DNA of 64,000 nucleotides from Ursus arctos (GCF_023065955.2 NW_026622997.1:6620001-6684000); one strand, 5' to 3'; shown: positions 1 to 13,224, counted from the stretch's first letter. Notes: generated by a model from the letters alone, not told the origin. Translations and numbers: made by a program.

Positions 1-1678
1 TTTTGAATGTGAAGACAAGTCTGTACGATTTAAAGACTATATATTCAAATTTATGAGAAATTAATTTTATTTTCTCTTATGCTCTTTGTGATGACAAAAT
101 TAAAAATAAAATAGTTTATTCCATTCCACTTTCTTACATTAGGCCATCAAATTTAAGGTCACTGGGGTAGAAGTCTTATTGTTTTTACATTATATGTAAA
201 TTTATATAAATACTTATAAGTAAGTTTCTTCCACACCTCTATAAATATTTCTTCCAATTCTATAAGCTTAAAGCAATTCCTTAAAATGAATTAGTTTTAT
301 TTACCCATGATGGATAGGACAGATCATTTTATTTGAGCAAAACCTGTTCTGATTCAAAGAGCAATGGTGTTTCCAAAGTGGCTAAAAGCAGATTCACAAT
401 GTAAGAGTTTGACTTTTATAGGGAGACATGATGTTACGAAATGTCAGGTATCCAAGACTTTTGAGAGGGGGTGTGAAAGATTCTTTTTAAATGACACACA
501 GATCTCTGGGGTATTACTGAACTTGAAATTGGAATCTCTCCTTTAAGACCAAATAGATACTGAAAAAGGGGACCACAGTGTGACATGGTCTGAGCTGTTC
601 CCTCAGCAATGCCTGACCTCACGTTTTAACAAGAGCAGGGGGCCTGACTTTCTGTAAAGGGACAGGTCAACACAGGCGCCGCTGCACGGTCTTTGACAGA
701 AGCAAAGCCACGTAGGGCAGTGGGACTCCTGGTCTGGCTCCTTGGTTTGATAGATGGCACTGAGGCCGAACAAAGCTAGAAAAACACATGCTTCACTGGT
801 AGCAGAGCCAGGACTAAAACATTATATACCTTCCACCCTTTTCCCAAAAGCTTGATTAAAAATACCCTTTGTCCACTCAAGAGGTTCATGTACTGGCGTC
901 TTTCCTAACAACATTGGCCCCAGTTATGTTTTATGAATATATGTGGGGGCGTAGGCCAGTAGTAAGGATCACTAGAAAGGGTAACACAGGATGTCCTGAA
1001 TCTTGCTTCCCAGGGAGGAAGACAGAAACGCCTCCAGGAGAAGCCACCATGAAGACACACACCTGTGCATTCATTCTCTGTTCCCTCTCCCGGTCCCTGA
1101 ACCACGGTGTTACTAGCAGCACCGTCAGTCAGGGTGGCGTCAGCCTGTGGTGTGGGGGATGACGGCCTTAAGAGCTCCCAGGGGTAAGTTTCTGCAGGTT
1201 TCCAGGCTGATGCCTTTAAGCCGTAAGCACTTGGGGTCTTAGAGCTCAAGAACACTGAGCTGCAGATAACCATGCAGCCTCACTGCCCTGCTGGTGACCG
1301 TGGGGGAAATCACTTCTCTGTGAAAGATAATTTCTTCCCTGTGACAACACCAGCCCGATCCACACGGAGAAAAGATCAATTGTGCTGACTTGTGACTGCT
1401 GGTTTTTGTGTTCGAGATCACTACCCACGGAGGATTTCCTAATGCAGTTGGACAGGAGCCCATATATGCAAAGACAAGTCGAGCTGATGAACAAAACGCA
1501 TGCCCCAGTTACAGCTGCAGCAGCCTATGTTGGTTGAGAAAGCTGGAATTTTCCCTAAGCACAACAAGGATAATGCATGTGTCGTGGGTTCCTTCTGCCA
1601 TGACTCCTCTTGAACGACAGAGCTGGAGCACATGCAGGGCTTGGTGCGGGAAAGTGTGAGCTAGCAGTCCTGTGCACT
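1..1678. other. Unassigned intronic sequence
   Basis: No recognised repeat or exon. The first 360 bases are AT-rich. Short open frames here overlap on both strands and show no family resemblance. Confidence 0.5.
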
Positions 1679-1780
1679 TCTCTCCGTCTCCCTCCCTGCC
1701 TCTTCCTCTCCCTCCCTTCCTCCCCCACTCTCTGTCTCCCCCCACCCCCCATTCTGCTCTCTCCCTCTCTCCTCCCTGGG
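1679..1780. repeat. Pyrimidine-rich low-complexity tract
   Basis: About 100 bases of nearly pure C and T on the + strand, with irregular ctccct and cccca units. It produces spurious Ser/Pro/Leu-rich and, on the other strand, Gly/Arg/Glu-rich open frames. Confidence 0.85.
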
Positions 1781-2370
1781 GAGAGCAGATGTTTTCACTG
1801 AGAGTTCCTAGTAGACTCAAGGCAGGCAGTTGATACCTGCGTCCACCTTTCTTATCTCCAGTTCCACCCTACGGTGATAACGCAACATGTCCAAACACGT
1901 CTGGTCGGACCAAGGGGAGTCTGCGGCTCAAGCACTTAAAACCTTTCACTCAAAATTTTCTTAAAAGTTGCTTTTATATGTGACTTTTTCTGTACTGGGT
2001 AGAAGTCCATTAAAAGCTGTTGTGTGTAAAGACACACAACCCCCTCTCCCACAACCAGTAAATCAGCGGGCAGCACGCCAGCCGGGCTACCTGGGTGTGT
2101 CTGTCTGCACGTTGGTGGCCGTGCTCTGCCCCAGCAGGGAGAAGCACAGGGGACACTGAAGCCCCTCTTGAGTCACGCCGCCACTGAAGAGGCCCGAGAC
2201 ACAGCTGCAGTTCTGAGGGTCCTGAAACACTCCTTTGGCTCACACTGAGCACATGGACAGCTACGAGGCCAAGGCTTTTTTCCATGCGTGTTGCCATTCT
2301 GTTACGACTCTTCCATAATTTCATATTTAGATCCAGATTTAGGACTTAAAGTATCACATTTCTCTTCTCC

Positions 2371-2573
2371 TTTTTTAAAAAAATATTTATTTATTTGAGA
2401 GACAGTGAGCGAGAGAGAGATAGAGACAGAGAGAGCAAGAGCATGCACAAACTGGGGAAGAAGCAGAGGGAGAGAGAAGCCGGCTCCCTGACATGGGGCT
2501 TGATCCCAGGACCGCGAGATCGTGACCTGAGCTGAAGGCAGACGCTTAACCGAATGAGCCACCCAGGTGCCCC
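2371..2573 (-). mobile_element. Can-SINE (older type), antisense
   Basis: Near full length. Read on the minus strand it has the tRNA-derived head (ggcacctgggtggctcat), the gagatcgtgacc / gcttgatcccagg block, a TC-rich middle and the (AAATAA) tail before an A-rich end. The tail lies next to 2371. Confidence 0.95.
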
Positions 2574-2637
2574 TTTTTCTTTCCTTTTCACCTGTGATAC
2601 AGGTTTCTTGTAAAATGAGTTTAAGATCATCGTTCTC

Positions 2638-2760
2638 GGGGCGCCTGGGTGGCTCAGTTCGTTAAGCATCTGCCTTTGGCTCAGGTCATGATCTTGGGGT
2701 TATTGCCTGTGCTCTCTTTCTATCAAATAAATAAATAAAATCTTAAAAAAAGAAAAAAAG
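2638..2760 (+). mobile_element. Can-SINE with internal deletion
   Basis: Head ggggcgcctgggtggctcag is followed by tctgcctttggctcaggtcatgatc. The sequence then jumps from tggggttattgcctg to the gctctctttctatcaaataaataaat tail. About 80 bases of the middle, including the cag-ctccctgctcag block, are missing. Confidence 0.93.
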
Positions 2761-2859
2761 AACGTGGTTCTCCCACATGAGAGATGTGTTTCTGGATGTT
2801 GGCACACCCTGACTTTCTAAGGCCCATCACTCACAATATTAATCACCGTCATCTGTCTG

Positions 2860-3010
2860 TCACAGTGGCAGGCACTGTGGGAGATACAATAGCAAGACAA
2901 GACATGGTTCTTGACTCTAACAAGTTAACATTTTTGCTAAGGGGACAAGATCAATGCTGATGATATAATCAGCCAACAACACAAGGTTGTCTACAGAGAT
3001 TAAATTCTGT
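2860..3010 (+). repeat. L2-like LINE relic
   Basis: Shows the degraded ggcaggcactgtgggagatacaatagcaag core typical of L2 3' ends, then a tcttgactctaacaag counterpart of the usual 'ccctgccctcaaggagctta' stretch. Boundaries are approximate. The following 300 bases (to about 3340) may be its continuation but are not clear. Confidence 0.6.
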
Positions 3011-3379
3011 GCTTCTCCATCAAAAGGAGAATGACCATTGCAGGGGATAGGAGGAGCCGGAGCAAAGGCACAGAAGATTCCAGGAGGGGGCATGTGTGGG
3101 GAGTAAAGGGACCACCCTGCCTGGTACAGAGGATATGTGTGCTAACAGGGAAATCTGACGGCTGGGCAGAGCAGGACAGGCTCCGAGAGACAGGCAGTGG
3201 GGAACCACTGCAGGTGACAGGTAAGAATGTGCTTGTGAAGAGGGAAGGTCGATGTGGTGGTATCTATTCAAGATGGTTTGCTGAAGGAATAGATGAGGCA
3301 CTGACACTAGCTAGAAAGAAACTAAGGAAATCACAGGAATACCCCAGAGGGCAAAAGGGCCTGGGGAGATGAATGGGGA

Positions 3380-3520
3380 GGATAAAAATACGTGCCTCAT
3401 GATGTTCATGATGTTATTGAAAAGATTCAATGAGAAAATGCACTAGGTGTGCTCGGCATAGCGCCTACTCTGTACGTGCCCAGCAAATGCGACACTAGAA
3501 CTGTTGTTTTTGTTATTACT
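3380..3520 (+). repeat. MIR-like SINE relic (3' half)
   Basis: Contains attgaaaagattcaatgagaaaatgcactagg followed by ggcatagcgcctactctgtacgtgcccagcaaatg, the decayed counterpart of the MIR 3' core and tail (taaatgagataatgcatg ... gcacagtgcctggcacatagtaggtgc). Confidence 0.75.
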
Positions 3521-3676
3521 TCCATGCGTGAGAAGAGAATAAATAAAACCCAGCCCTGCCTGCACGCTTTGTGCACTAAAATTAGGGCTATCTGGCTATG
3601 GGAACCATTCTTCTAGCGTTTGAGAGCGGTTGACACACACATTTGTTCTGCCTAAAAATTACCTTTAAAACTGCAT

Positions 3677-3875
3677 TATTAGGAGCGCCTGGGTGGCTCA
3701 GTTGGTTAAGCGACTGCCTTTGGCTCAGGTCATGATCCTGGAGTCCCAGGATCAAGTCCTGCATCGGGCTCCCTGCTCAGCAAGGAGTCTGCTTCTCCCT
3801 CTGACCCTCCCCCCTCTCATGCTCTCTCTCTCTCTCTCTCTCATTCTCTATCAAATAAATAAATAACATCTTTAA
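3677..3875 (+). mobile_element. Can-SINE (older type) with target-site duplication
   Basis: Full-length copy from ggagcgcctgggtggctcag to a (TC)n stretch and caaataaataaataaca tail. It is flanked by the direct repeat aaaactgcat (3667-3676 and 3876-3885). Confidence 0.95.
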
Positions 3876-4066
3876 AAAACTGCATCAGTAAATGGCTCTG
3901 GTATTAAAACATTTAATGATAAAACTCCTGGTTAAGATGCTGAACAAAGGCCATGCAGAAGTTTTCTACAGCAATAGCTCAATGACTTTTGATAATGAGA
4001 TGCTAGTTCTACAGACAATTATCAAATACCACTAAAAGGTAAAGTGATGAATATTTAAATCCCATT

Positions 4067-4200
4067 CAGCCAATAAGTATCGGCAGCTTATTACGTGTCT
4101 GGCAAGGCACTGGGGATACAAATGGAACAAAACACCTTCCCTATACTTACGGAGCTTAAAATACTGTGGCGGAAAGAGACGCAGAAACCAGCAATTAGGA
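4067..4200 (+). repeat. L2-like LINE relic
   Basis: Shows attacgtgtctggcaaggcactggggatacaaatggaacaaaac then ttacggagcttaaaatactgtggcg, the characteristic L2 3' core. It is decayed and its ends are approximate. Confidence 0.7.
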
Positions 4201-4539
4201 CCCAGGTGTGCAATTCCTTCAGCGAAAACCTTGGGGATCACTGTGGAATTGAGACTGTTCGGCTTCCAGAAAGACGCTGTGACAGACTGCAGCACACACA
4301 GGCGAACCTCCGCCCCAGTCAGGCTGGGCAGCCCCATTCATAGCTGTCCTGGTGTTACATCTGGCCAGCGCCCCTTTTTCCTCTCAGCAGTTGGGTGGCG
4401 AATGTGGTTACCCCAGTCCCACCTTTCTGAACACCCCCCAGCAATGTCTGGGCAGCATCCCATAATCAAATATACTCATGTTTCTTCAGCAAAATTAAAA
4501 TTTCTTCAGCAAAATGGTGTGAAATTATGAATATTCACA

Positions 4540-5170
4540 CTAAATGACATAAAGCCAGACTGTGCTGCCAGATGAGTTATGAGAAACATCTGATTTTTCC
4601 AGAGCTCTCTGGATTTTGAAATCCTGGGTAAGAGGCTGTGGACTGCGCAGGGTGGTAGGCAGCACCTGAGAAGTGCAGGTGTTACAGGAGAATGGAAGAG
4701 GGAACAACACTTTGCTGAGTCTTGGGAAGTTGGGGGAGCTTCTCAGAAGCACTTCCAGTGGACCCGAAAGCCGAGGGAGGAGGAGAGTTAGCTGAAGGAG
4801 AGTTTGGGAATTAAGAATAAGAATAAACAAATACATTGGTGGGTGGAAGGAACAAATGTCATGTCAGAGTCCCTGGAGGGGGCAAGGCATCCCCAGTCAC
4901 CCAAGGCTGGAGCCAGACAGCAACAGAAGGGTGGGCAGTGAGGCAGGACGGCCGCTATGAGCAAAGGGGTGCATCTGAAGGGCCTGAGGCTGGGAGGAAC
5001 ACAGTCAGGTTTGCACTATCAAAAGAAGCTGATGACTCTGAGGGGGGCCAGGGGAAGGGATGCAAGTGGGAGGTGAGGCTGGCTGCACTGGAGGGAATGA
5101 TGCCCGCAGGGGACATCTGGGAAGCAGAATCGAATGCTTGGGCACTGACTACAGGTGGGGGGCCATAAAG
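4540..5170. other. Unassigned GA-rich stretch
   Basis: Purine-rich on the + strand with many gggagg and ggctggag units. A 110-codon open frame (4836-5168) exists but looks like chance in a G-rich, stop-poor stretch. Possibly an old interspersed repeat that I cannot name. Confidence 0.35.
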
Positions 5171-5295
5171 AAAACGGGGAAGCTCAGGGAAACATCCAGG
5201 TTTTTCTATCCACTTGTTCTAAGCTGAGGCCTAGGAAAAATACTTGTCTCTTTCCTCATGCTTTTCTTTACATTAACAGATGAGAACAACTCTGA

Positions 5296-5610
5296 GATCT
5301 GTGACTAACATATTGTAAAGTAATATATGTTCATCAGCAAATACTTGGAAAATATAGACCATTAGGGGGAAAGCCCCCTTACAGGTCCATCATCAAAACA
5401 TAATCAATGTTAACATTTGTGCTGGAATGAGACCTGCATACAAGAGAGGCCAAAGAATGTGGCTGAATGATAATTTCCTTCTAATTTTCTCTTATGTGTA
5501 CGCAGGTTTTCTTATATGGTTGTGATCATACTGTTTGTACATTTTTAATACTGCTTTTCTCACTCAATGCTTTATGTCAAACATTTTCCTGAGTTACTCC
5601 ATGGTCTGAA
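5296..5610 (+). repeat. Ancient LINE-like 3' sequence, family uncertain
   Basis: Contains tacttggaaaatatagacc, catcatcaaaacataatcaatgttaacattt, ggttgtgatcatactgtttgtaca and actgcttttctcactcaatgc. This resembles the tail region of old mammalian LINE copies. I am not sure of the family. Confidence 0.45.
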
Positions 5611-5619
5611 TGGATGCAA

Positions 5620-7265
5620 CTTTTAAAGGCTTTGGTGCATTATGTCAACGTGAAGTATCCTGCATAATCACATTTCATGATTGAACATTACACTGTCCAA
5701 CAGATCTCTAAGCCCTAAGGAAATTATCTTAAAGGCAAACTCTCACGACAGTATTTTAGGGAAGGTGAGGAAGCGTTTGGCATCTCTTACTAGGTCCTAG
5801 CTTCTAACTTTCCAAATTCTCTTGCTGTCAGCTGAACCGGGCATGGAAACATTTATAACTGGTGGTTTGTGGATAACAGAGTAGTATTTTAGCCGTTAAG
5901 TGAATCTCAAGTTTCAGTACCTCTCAAATGTTGTTTACCCAAAATTTCAATATTATTATTGGTTGGGAATAGAAGGAATTAAAATTACATCTCCATTGTG
6001 CCCACCAGAACCACGTCTCTGCTAACCATACTTTTTATGTGACTTTAAGAAAGCAAAACCAACTCATAAGGTTTCGAGGTCAAAACATGGGCCACAAAGA
6101 TGGTGATTTTTAAAAAGATCTATCTTTCCATCCATCCATCCATCTATCTATTGCTGAAAAATACTCTGGGTCTTGTAGAAGGGGGAGAAAAGGCTTTAAG
6201 GGTAGACTGAACAACCATTCAGTTGAGAGAAGTAGGGAGAGGACAACTTTCTCAACGCCTTGGTTCCAGAGCGCTCTTACCTCATCCAGAGAAAGGCACT
6301 GTTTGGAAGCGGCCTTTGTGTCCCCCAGGGCAGTCCTCAAACAGAGTCACCACACCGAGCTCTGGCTTGAGAAACTCTGCTGGGCATCATCCTTCCCCAC
6401 CCACCCCACTCTTCCTGAAAGACTCATGTCCTTAGCACCCAGGTTTGGAATTCAGAATGTGTGTCTCCATAGAAGAAACAATGTTATATACTGTAACTAG
6501 GCATGATTCAGATATTTTTATTAGTATTTTAGATACATTATTGGGAAAATAGGTTTTTGCGGGGCAAGGCTGGGGCCCTAATATCATTTAAAACATGCTT
6601 TGTGGGAGAAAAATGCTTCTGAGGAAGAACTGTTATTACACTGAAGCTTTCATAAAATAGGCTAGGCCCTTAGTACTCACACAGGTAATTATATTTTCTT
6701 AAACATTTTCTGTAATAAGATAAAGTATAAATAAGGGAAATAAGAATAAACGAATATATTGTTCATCCCATTTTAATGGCAGAGAGAGGAAACTACCAGG
6801 AGCACCAAGTGGGAAAGGTGCCCATCCACACCCTCCTAAGGCTTAAAGGGCCATAAAGAGGGAGCCATTTGTTCGCCATTCACAGAAAGTGTGTGAAACA
6901 CAACATGGCATCTTTATACATCTCACAGGTAGGAAGGAAACGACTAGAAGGCCATAACTCTGTAGATGCTGGAAATGTCACTCTTTTGCATTCCTAGCAA
7001 GCTGTGAGGCGTGTTCGGAGAAACAGAAAGGTGTAGGAAGGGGGGAGGGGGCCTGAAGAGTGGGCTTACAGCTGGAACCCCCCTGGGGGCATTGTCAGTA
7101 CAGTGACAGCCACAAGGACAAACATGCCTCATGCAGTGGTTTCAAATCTGACTGCTCAGGAATAATTAGTAGCTGTGTAACGAAGTAGGATATTCACACT
7201 AATACAGTTCAGATATGAAAAAGGTGTTGGGGAGAAAGTCCCATTGCATCAGATAAGTGGTCCAT
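5620..7265. other. Unassigned intronic sequence
   Basis: No clear repeat apart from a short (TCCA)n/(TCTA)n run at 6125-6151. Short overlapping open frames between 6110 and 6500 have no recognisable family features. Confidence 0.4.
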
Positions 7266-7280
7266 AAAATGGTTTGGATA

Positions 7281-7450
7281 GGGACGCCTGGGTGGCTCAG
7301 TCGGTTAAGCATCTGCCTTCAGCTCGGTCATGACTCCAGGTGCCAGGATCGAGTCCCACATCAGGCTCCCTGCTCAGCGGGGAGTCTGCTTCTCCCTCCA
7401 TCCCTCCCCCCTTGCTCTGCTCTCTCTCTTAAATAAATAAAACCTTTAAA
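7281..7450 (+). mobile_element. Can-SINE with 15-bp target-site duplication
   Basis: Slightly shortened copy from gggacgcctgggtggctcag to the taaataaataaaacc tail. It is bounded by the identical 15-mer aaaatggtttggata at 7266-7280 and 7451-7465. Confidence 0.96.
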
Positions 7451-8284
7451 AAAATGGTTTGGATATTGGTAAAAGCAGGTTTGGTTTTCCCCCAACCTAT
7501 GCCTATTATAAATGCTTTGGTAGAATATTCCTTGTCAGTTAAAATCTAATAGTCTACTCAAAGAATTCCAAGGGCACATGAAAGAAAGAACAGTGACTGC
7601 CAGGTAGGCCTTTGGGCCTTACTGTCATTCCCTGGAGCCCCAGGGGAACAGCACTTGTTACTTGAAAAAGCAAAAAGCCACTAGGGTCACATCTTATTAT
7701 GTTGTATCTCTCTGGCTTTGATTTTTCTTTTAAACGAAAACCAGAAGCACTCCTCAAAAAGACTTTTTTACGTGCTAAGTAAAATGCCAGCCAGTCACAC
7801 ACTAAAAGGACAAAGAGCCATTGTCAGGTGATGTGGTGATGCACTCCAGCTGGGCCACAGCCCCTCCCACTTGTCGATGATTCTTCAGGACCACTGGGGG
7901 AGAGGGGCCAAATGAATCATGTCCTCCGATGGCCTGTGAGTGGGTCACAGCGCCTCAACTCTGCAGGTAGACAGGACAGGTTTATGTCCTCTGAACGTAT
8001 CACTGGACTCTGCCTGCTGGGTTTATAGTTTCAGACCATTAAGTAGGTGCAAACACACTCACTGCAACAAAGAGAAGCTGGGCTGAGAAGAGGCCAGGGA
8101 AGAACTTCACAGAGTCACAGTGCCAGCCAGCCTTCCTGGTGCCACAGCTGACGGCACCCTGGCTGGAACGGACCGAGAGCAGGTGTCCCTGAAGGCCAAG
8201 GGGCAGAAGGCAAAGTTTTCGGGTGACCTGGAACACATGACCCTGGAGGAAAGGGAGGGAGGCTATTAATGGGGAACCACAGCC

Positions 8285-8440
8285 TGAAAACTGGCTGGGC
8301 CAGTACCACACGGCATGACCTTAGGCAAGTCACTCAGCCTCCTGGTGCCCCAGTTTCCCCATCCGAAAGGATGATGGAGAAGATAACGCTTCCCCGGGCA
8401 CCTGGAAGGAATAACAATGAGGTTCTGTGCTGGAGAAATC
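8285..8440 (+). repeat. MIR SINE relic
   Basis: The core accttaggcaagtcactcagcctcctggtgccccagtttccccatc is a clear MIR match, followed by a decayed gataataacg-type segment and tgctggagaaat. The 3' tail is weak. Confidence 0.85.
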
Positions 8441-8579
8441 ATAGAGATGCAAGGCAGCGGAGCTCTGTCACACCTTCAAAATGGCAGCAAGGGCCAACAC
8501 CAAGGCAAGGTGACTTGCGGCCTGCTTCCCTGACCACCACCCCCTTCCCCCCGACCCCGGGACCTGGGAGAAGCACCTG

Positions 8580-11385
8580 AGGTTTTTAGCTGATTTTTAC
8601 AGGAGCAGACAGAAACGAACAAGTGGTGTGACTCCTCCCTGTTTCCTAAGGCGAGAACTTGATTCTCTGAGCTGCCCTTACTTGGCTTTGAGACACTGCT
8701 TATGTCACAGAAGAATGGGAAAGAGAGGAATTTATCAGGAATTTATGCTCTAACTAAGATTTAAAGTTGGGACTGAGAGTTATGTTTCGAAGCCAGAACT
8801 TGAAGTTTTGGGGGAAGGAAAATGTCTCTTCTCTCAATGAAAAATCGTCTTTTAGTTGTAAACCCATCTAGTTCAACTGGGTCAGAGCACCCAAGAATGA
8901 AGAGTTTGCATCCCAAGCAACAGCTTGTGGCTTAACTGCAGAATTACTTCTGGAAATAGTCAATAAAAATTACATACGCATAAAATGATAAAACCCCAAC
9001 CCATATAAGCTCACTTAATGTAAATGATTTCAGATCTTAAAAAATTGTTTTTATATTGCCTAAATCCCTAAAGTCTCAACCCATGATGTAGCTGGAAGCT
9101 TCCCAAGAATCACTGCTTGTCAACACCATTCCTGCAGAAGTCAGGCTGTTTACCTCCAGCATGCCTGTCAAATCGACTTTGTTTCTAAATACTCCACTTT
9201 ATACTCCCCCCTCCACCGTACAGGGAAAAGCATTTGTATACGTGCATATTCCTGAGAAGCTTATCCACATTATGGCTGAGAATACAGCAGATATATTCAT
9301 CAACTTGGTAAAGAAAACCAATTAAAAAGCCGGTCCAATTCTGCCAGCATAGACCCCTGTTGGCCACATGGGTTGAGCTGGGTAGAGGGACTGTTAATCT
9401 GGCCTGATAAATGCCACCACGAGCATTCAGGGCTGACGTGATGCCAGCAAGCACCTGACGCATGGCTGTGCTGGGTAGTCACCCACAGAAGGTGCCTTGC
9501 AGACCTCGTCCAGTCCTTCACCTGAGGGTTTACTAATACCTGACACATCTCCTCTGTTTCCAATTCCACGGCCATGGCCTAGAAACAGACTCCAGGATCA
9601 AGAGAGAAGACTCCAAGAGATCAGAGGTCTGGGACTTCGCAGCAGATATAGAGAATGTTGATTAATTCAGCCAAACTTATCCAGACTCCTTGTTTGAGGA
9701 GTGTTCTTTGATAAGAACCACATCAATTTATCCTAAGATGGTGTCTTTGGTCATACAGTCTCAGCATGTTTCGCAAACATGAACCGAGCCTCCCAGGACC
9801 TCTGTGCAGGTTAGCACGATCGCACTTCATTTAAGAGACAGGGAAACCACATCTAAGACGATGTGTGAAGTAGATGTAGATGGCTAACCGTACAACCTTC
9901 TACCGCTGCATTCTATCTTAACTCCCAGTTACCTAACTGACGTGTTTTGCCTTGTTGTTTCCTTCAGATGAATAAACTACTATCATCGCCAATGGTTTCC
10001 ATAAACAACAATAACTGCAAAAAACACATTCTAGCCTATTGTTTACAGTGAAAGTGGAGGCACAAAATGTCACCCACACAGATAGAAGATGTAGAAGAAA
10101 TAATGACTTATAGCCTCATGTTTAAAACAAATACACGCTTTCCTTTAAATCTGTGATTCAGACCACAAAGTATAAGGGAATCAGAAATGAAGTTCCGCTG
10201 CCTGGAAAAATTATCAAGATGAAGGAAGGAAAAAAGAAAAGAGGTTGAATTATTTTTTTAAAAAAGAGCAACATCATGAAAATGTGGAAGAGGAGAGGAG
10301 TATTTCTAGGAAGTGATGGGTTATTTAGTTTGGGTTTCAATATCGGTTGGGAGCAGAACAATATAAACACTTACTTGGGGGAGCGTTGAGGAGAGAATGA
10401 TCTGAATCAAACAGACCGACAGACGTATGTCCGCATATGGGGACAACGGTGCAGGTGTGGAAGGCTCTTCCTGTCGTAGAAAGCTAGAAAGCAATGACCA
10501 TGTTGTATCCATGTTTATCCCCAAAGCGACGAAACAGCAAACACAAGACTGGGTAGAACTAAGTCACAAATGTAAAACTGATAAATAAGAAGACGTGCCC
10601 AGAGTGCATGCTCTAAATGGACAAGCAACCACATTTTGTTTTATATTTTGCCAGACAAACCCAAATGACAGGAGGTTAAGTGCCAGCATTTTCATAGATA
10701 CGCTAAAGAAAACCACGATTAAAATCGTTCCCTCACCCACCACTATTCTTATGGAATAAGAAATGTCCTGGTTTTGCTAATGGACTCCAGCATTTTATCT
10801 TTTCACTTCCTTTCTGGATCAGTTGGTAGTTGCTCACTGCCACATGTGATGACTGGGTGCAAGTCCTTGCCGCTCCTGGGCACCCCGCACCCGCCCACAC
10901 TAGGACCGGATGAGTGGGCATTATTTGTTCAGTTTCTCCTCCCCTTGGCTGCACCGCCTCCCACTGTCCTCCCTCGCCAGCTGAGAGGAGACAATGCACT
11001 GGTATCAACAGCCATCCCACCTTTAGGGCAAGTGGGAGGTGCTGATTCAGGAAGAGAGTATTTCATGTCACCAAGAGAAAAACAGGCTTTAGATCCATGG
11101 GCTTCCCTTCCCCCACCCTCACACTACATTTTACAGATGTGCCAAACTGTGTACAAATGGCTTCTCTCTCATCTCAATTAGGCAGCACACAAAACAACGT
11201 CCTCAAAAAAAATTAGCAACTGTTTTGATCCACATTCTCCCTCTTTTCTTTTTCCTATTTATCTGATCATGGTTCCATCAGAATTATTTCTTCACATCCT
11301 CAGTATAAGTTAGTATTTTTAGCAAGAGAGCCATACTCAATCAGGCCACTTCTCTTCATTTGGGAAACACAACCTTAAGAAAACT
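8580..11385. other. Unassigned intronic sequence (2.8 kb)
   Basis: No repeat or exon recognised. Open frames such as 10774-11181 (135 codons, + strand) are proline/leucine-rich, overlap another frame on the opposite strand, and have no splice or family support. Confidence 0.4.
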
Positions 11386-11389
11386 ATCT

Positions 11390-11855
11390 GGGGTGTGCAT
11401 GCACGCACACGTATGTGTGTATACACACACACACGCACACACACAATGGAATATTACTCAGCCATCGAAAAGAATGAAATCTTGTCCTTTTGCAGTGACA
11501 TGGATGGAGCTAAAATGTATTATGCTAAGCAAAGTAAGTCAGAGAAAGACAAATACCGTATGATCTCACTCATATGTGGAATTGAAGAAACAAAACAGAT
11601 AAACATATGACAAGGGGGGAGAAAAGAGAGAGAAAACAAACTATAAGAGACTCTTAACAATAGAGAATGTACTGAGGGTTGATAGAGGGAGGTGGGTGGG
11701 GGATGAGCTAGATTGGTGGTGGGTATTAAGGAGGGCGCTTGTTATGATGAGCACTGGGTGTTGTGTATAAGTGATGAATCATTGAATTCCACTCCTGAAA
11801 CCAATATAACACTGTATGTTAACTAACTAGAGTTTAAATAAAAATTAAAAAAAAT
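11390..11855 (+). mobile_element. L1 3' end (end of ORF2 plus 3' UTR), 5' truncated
   Basis: Starts with the (TG)n/(CA)n stretch that precedes the ORF2 terminus in carnivore L1. It continues with a frame encoding MEYYSAIEKNEILSF and EKDKYRMISLICGIEE, recognisable as the L1 ORF2 C-terminus, then a 3' UTR (aagagactcttaacaatag ... gagcactgggtgttgtgtataa ... taaataaaaattaaaaaaa). It is a dead fragment with no reverse-transcriptase domain. Confidence 0.93.
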
Positions 11856-11863
11856 AAAACTAT

Positions 11864-12018
11864 ATTTTATTTTATTTTTTTGGGGGGAGGGCAGAGGGAA
11901 AGGGAGAATCTTAAGCAGGCTCCACTCCCAGTGGAGCTCGATCTTATAACCCTGAGATCATGACCTGAGCTGAAATCAAGAGTCAGACACTTAATCAACT
12001 GAGTCACCTAGGCACCCC
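11864..12018 (-). mobile_element. Can-SINE, antisense, immediately after the L1 tail
   Basis: On the minus strand: head ggggtgcctaggtgactcag, then gattaagtgtctgactcttgatttcagctcaggtcatgatctcagggt, and an A/T-rich tail. It joins the poly-A of the L1 at about 11860, so it probably inserted into that tail. Confidence 0.93.
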
Positions 12019-12019
12019 A

Positions 12020-13220
12020 AAAACCGTGTTTTAGAAAGTAGGTCTGAAGCTTGTTCCAGTGCATTTGACTGTATTTTTCACCAAAATGACTGCACAAAGA
12101 GGAAGACATTGCAAGCCTTACTAAGAAAATCTTCTCTGCAAGTCTAATGCTTATTTCGAAATTAAAAACATATTGTCCTAAGTGACTATTACTTTTCTTA
12201 CATAATCATATATTTACATTTTAATCTGCACTTAAAAATAAAAAGAAGAAAAACACTGAAGAGTCTAAGTGAGGAAAGGAAGTGATAACATGCCATTAGG
12301 CTTCTGGTAGACTTTGGCTCCACAGTCAAAATACCAGTCACTGTAGATATTTACGGATCTATACTCCTCACTTTTTTTATTCAGAGTTTTGGAGATGGAG
12401 GAACATGCGCAATGGACAAAGCAAAAGAACAACTAAGCATCTCTTATGCTGTACGATACTTCGCTCTACAAATACAGTCTTAGGGTAGGTAAAAGAAAGA
12501 TGGTAGCTGCCACTGGGGCATTTCTTATTAGCAGCTCCAAGTTAAAATGCCTCCGTTTGGCAGGTGTACTTTCCTTAGACAGTGGGAACCTAGCAGGTGT
12601 TTTGCATATGTGATGCTAATAGTGCACTCCTTCCAAGACTTGAGAGACAACGTAAGGATTCTCATATGGGGGTGCACAACAGTGTACCCCCAATACACCA
12701 TGTGGATGCCAAAGGCACCCTGCTCTAGAGTTGGGCTGTACTATCCCCATTACCAGCTCTTCCTCTAAGGAGGCACCAGTAAGCAACTCTGGTGTGTTGT
12801 GATTGGCTAAAAGCTTATTTGAGATGGTCGGAATTGCTTAAGAAAGGAGTTGCATGAAGGGGCGTGGGGAAATAATCAAAACCTATGGAAAAAAGAATTT
12901 CAGAATAGACGAAGAAAAAAGAGAATATCAACAAAAACATGTGAAGATGAGAAAAGGACAGAAAATAAAAAAGAACTCATGAAAGGGGATATACAGAGAC
13001 AGAGGGATATAAATGGAATATGAATTTTGTTTAAAGGTTGGGTGTACAGATGTAAGCTGTGAATAAACTCAATACTCATCTTGCAACAGAATTTCAAAAA
13101 AAAGGAAAAAGAGGAAAATATATATATTTTTACTTCTTTGCTATTTGGGATTTAATTACAGTTTATTAGAGTGTCAAGCCACTTTGTTTATACCAGGGCT
13201 GGATGGAAAGCACAAGAATG
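12020..13220. other. Unassigned intronic sequence
   Basis: No recognised element. The 13084-13130 stretch is A/T-rich. Confidence 0.4.
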
Positions 13221-13224
13221 ATTC

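Noticed and set aside
2041..2330. CpG island or promoter near the G/C-richer stretch
   Set aside because: CG dinucleotides are too sparse and there is no first-exon or transcription-start signal.
10774..11181. 135-codon + strand open frame as a gene
   Set aside because: Overlaps another long frame on the opposite strand, has no domain, splice context or codon pattern of a real gene, and lies in an intron.
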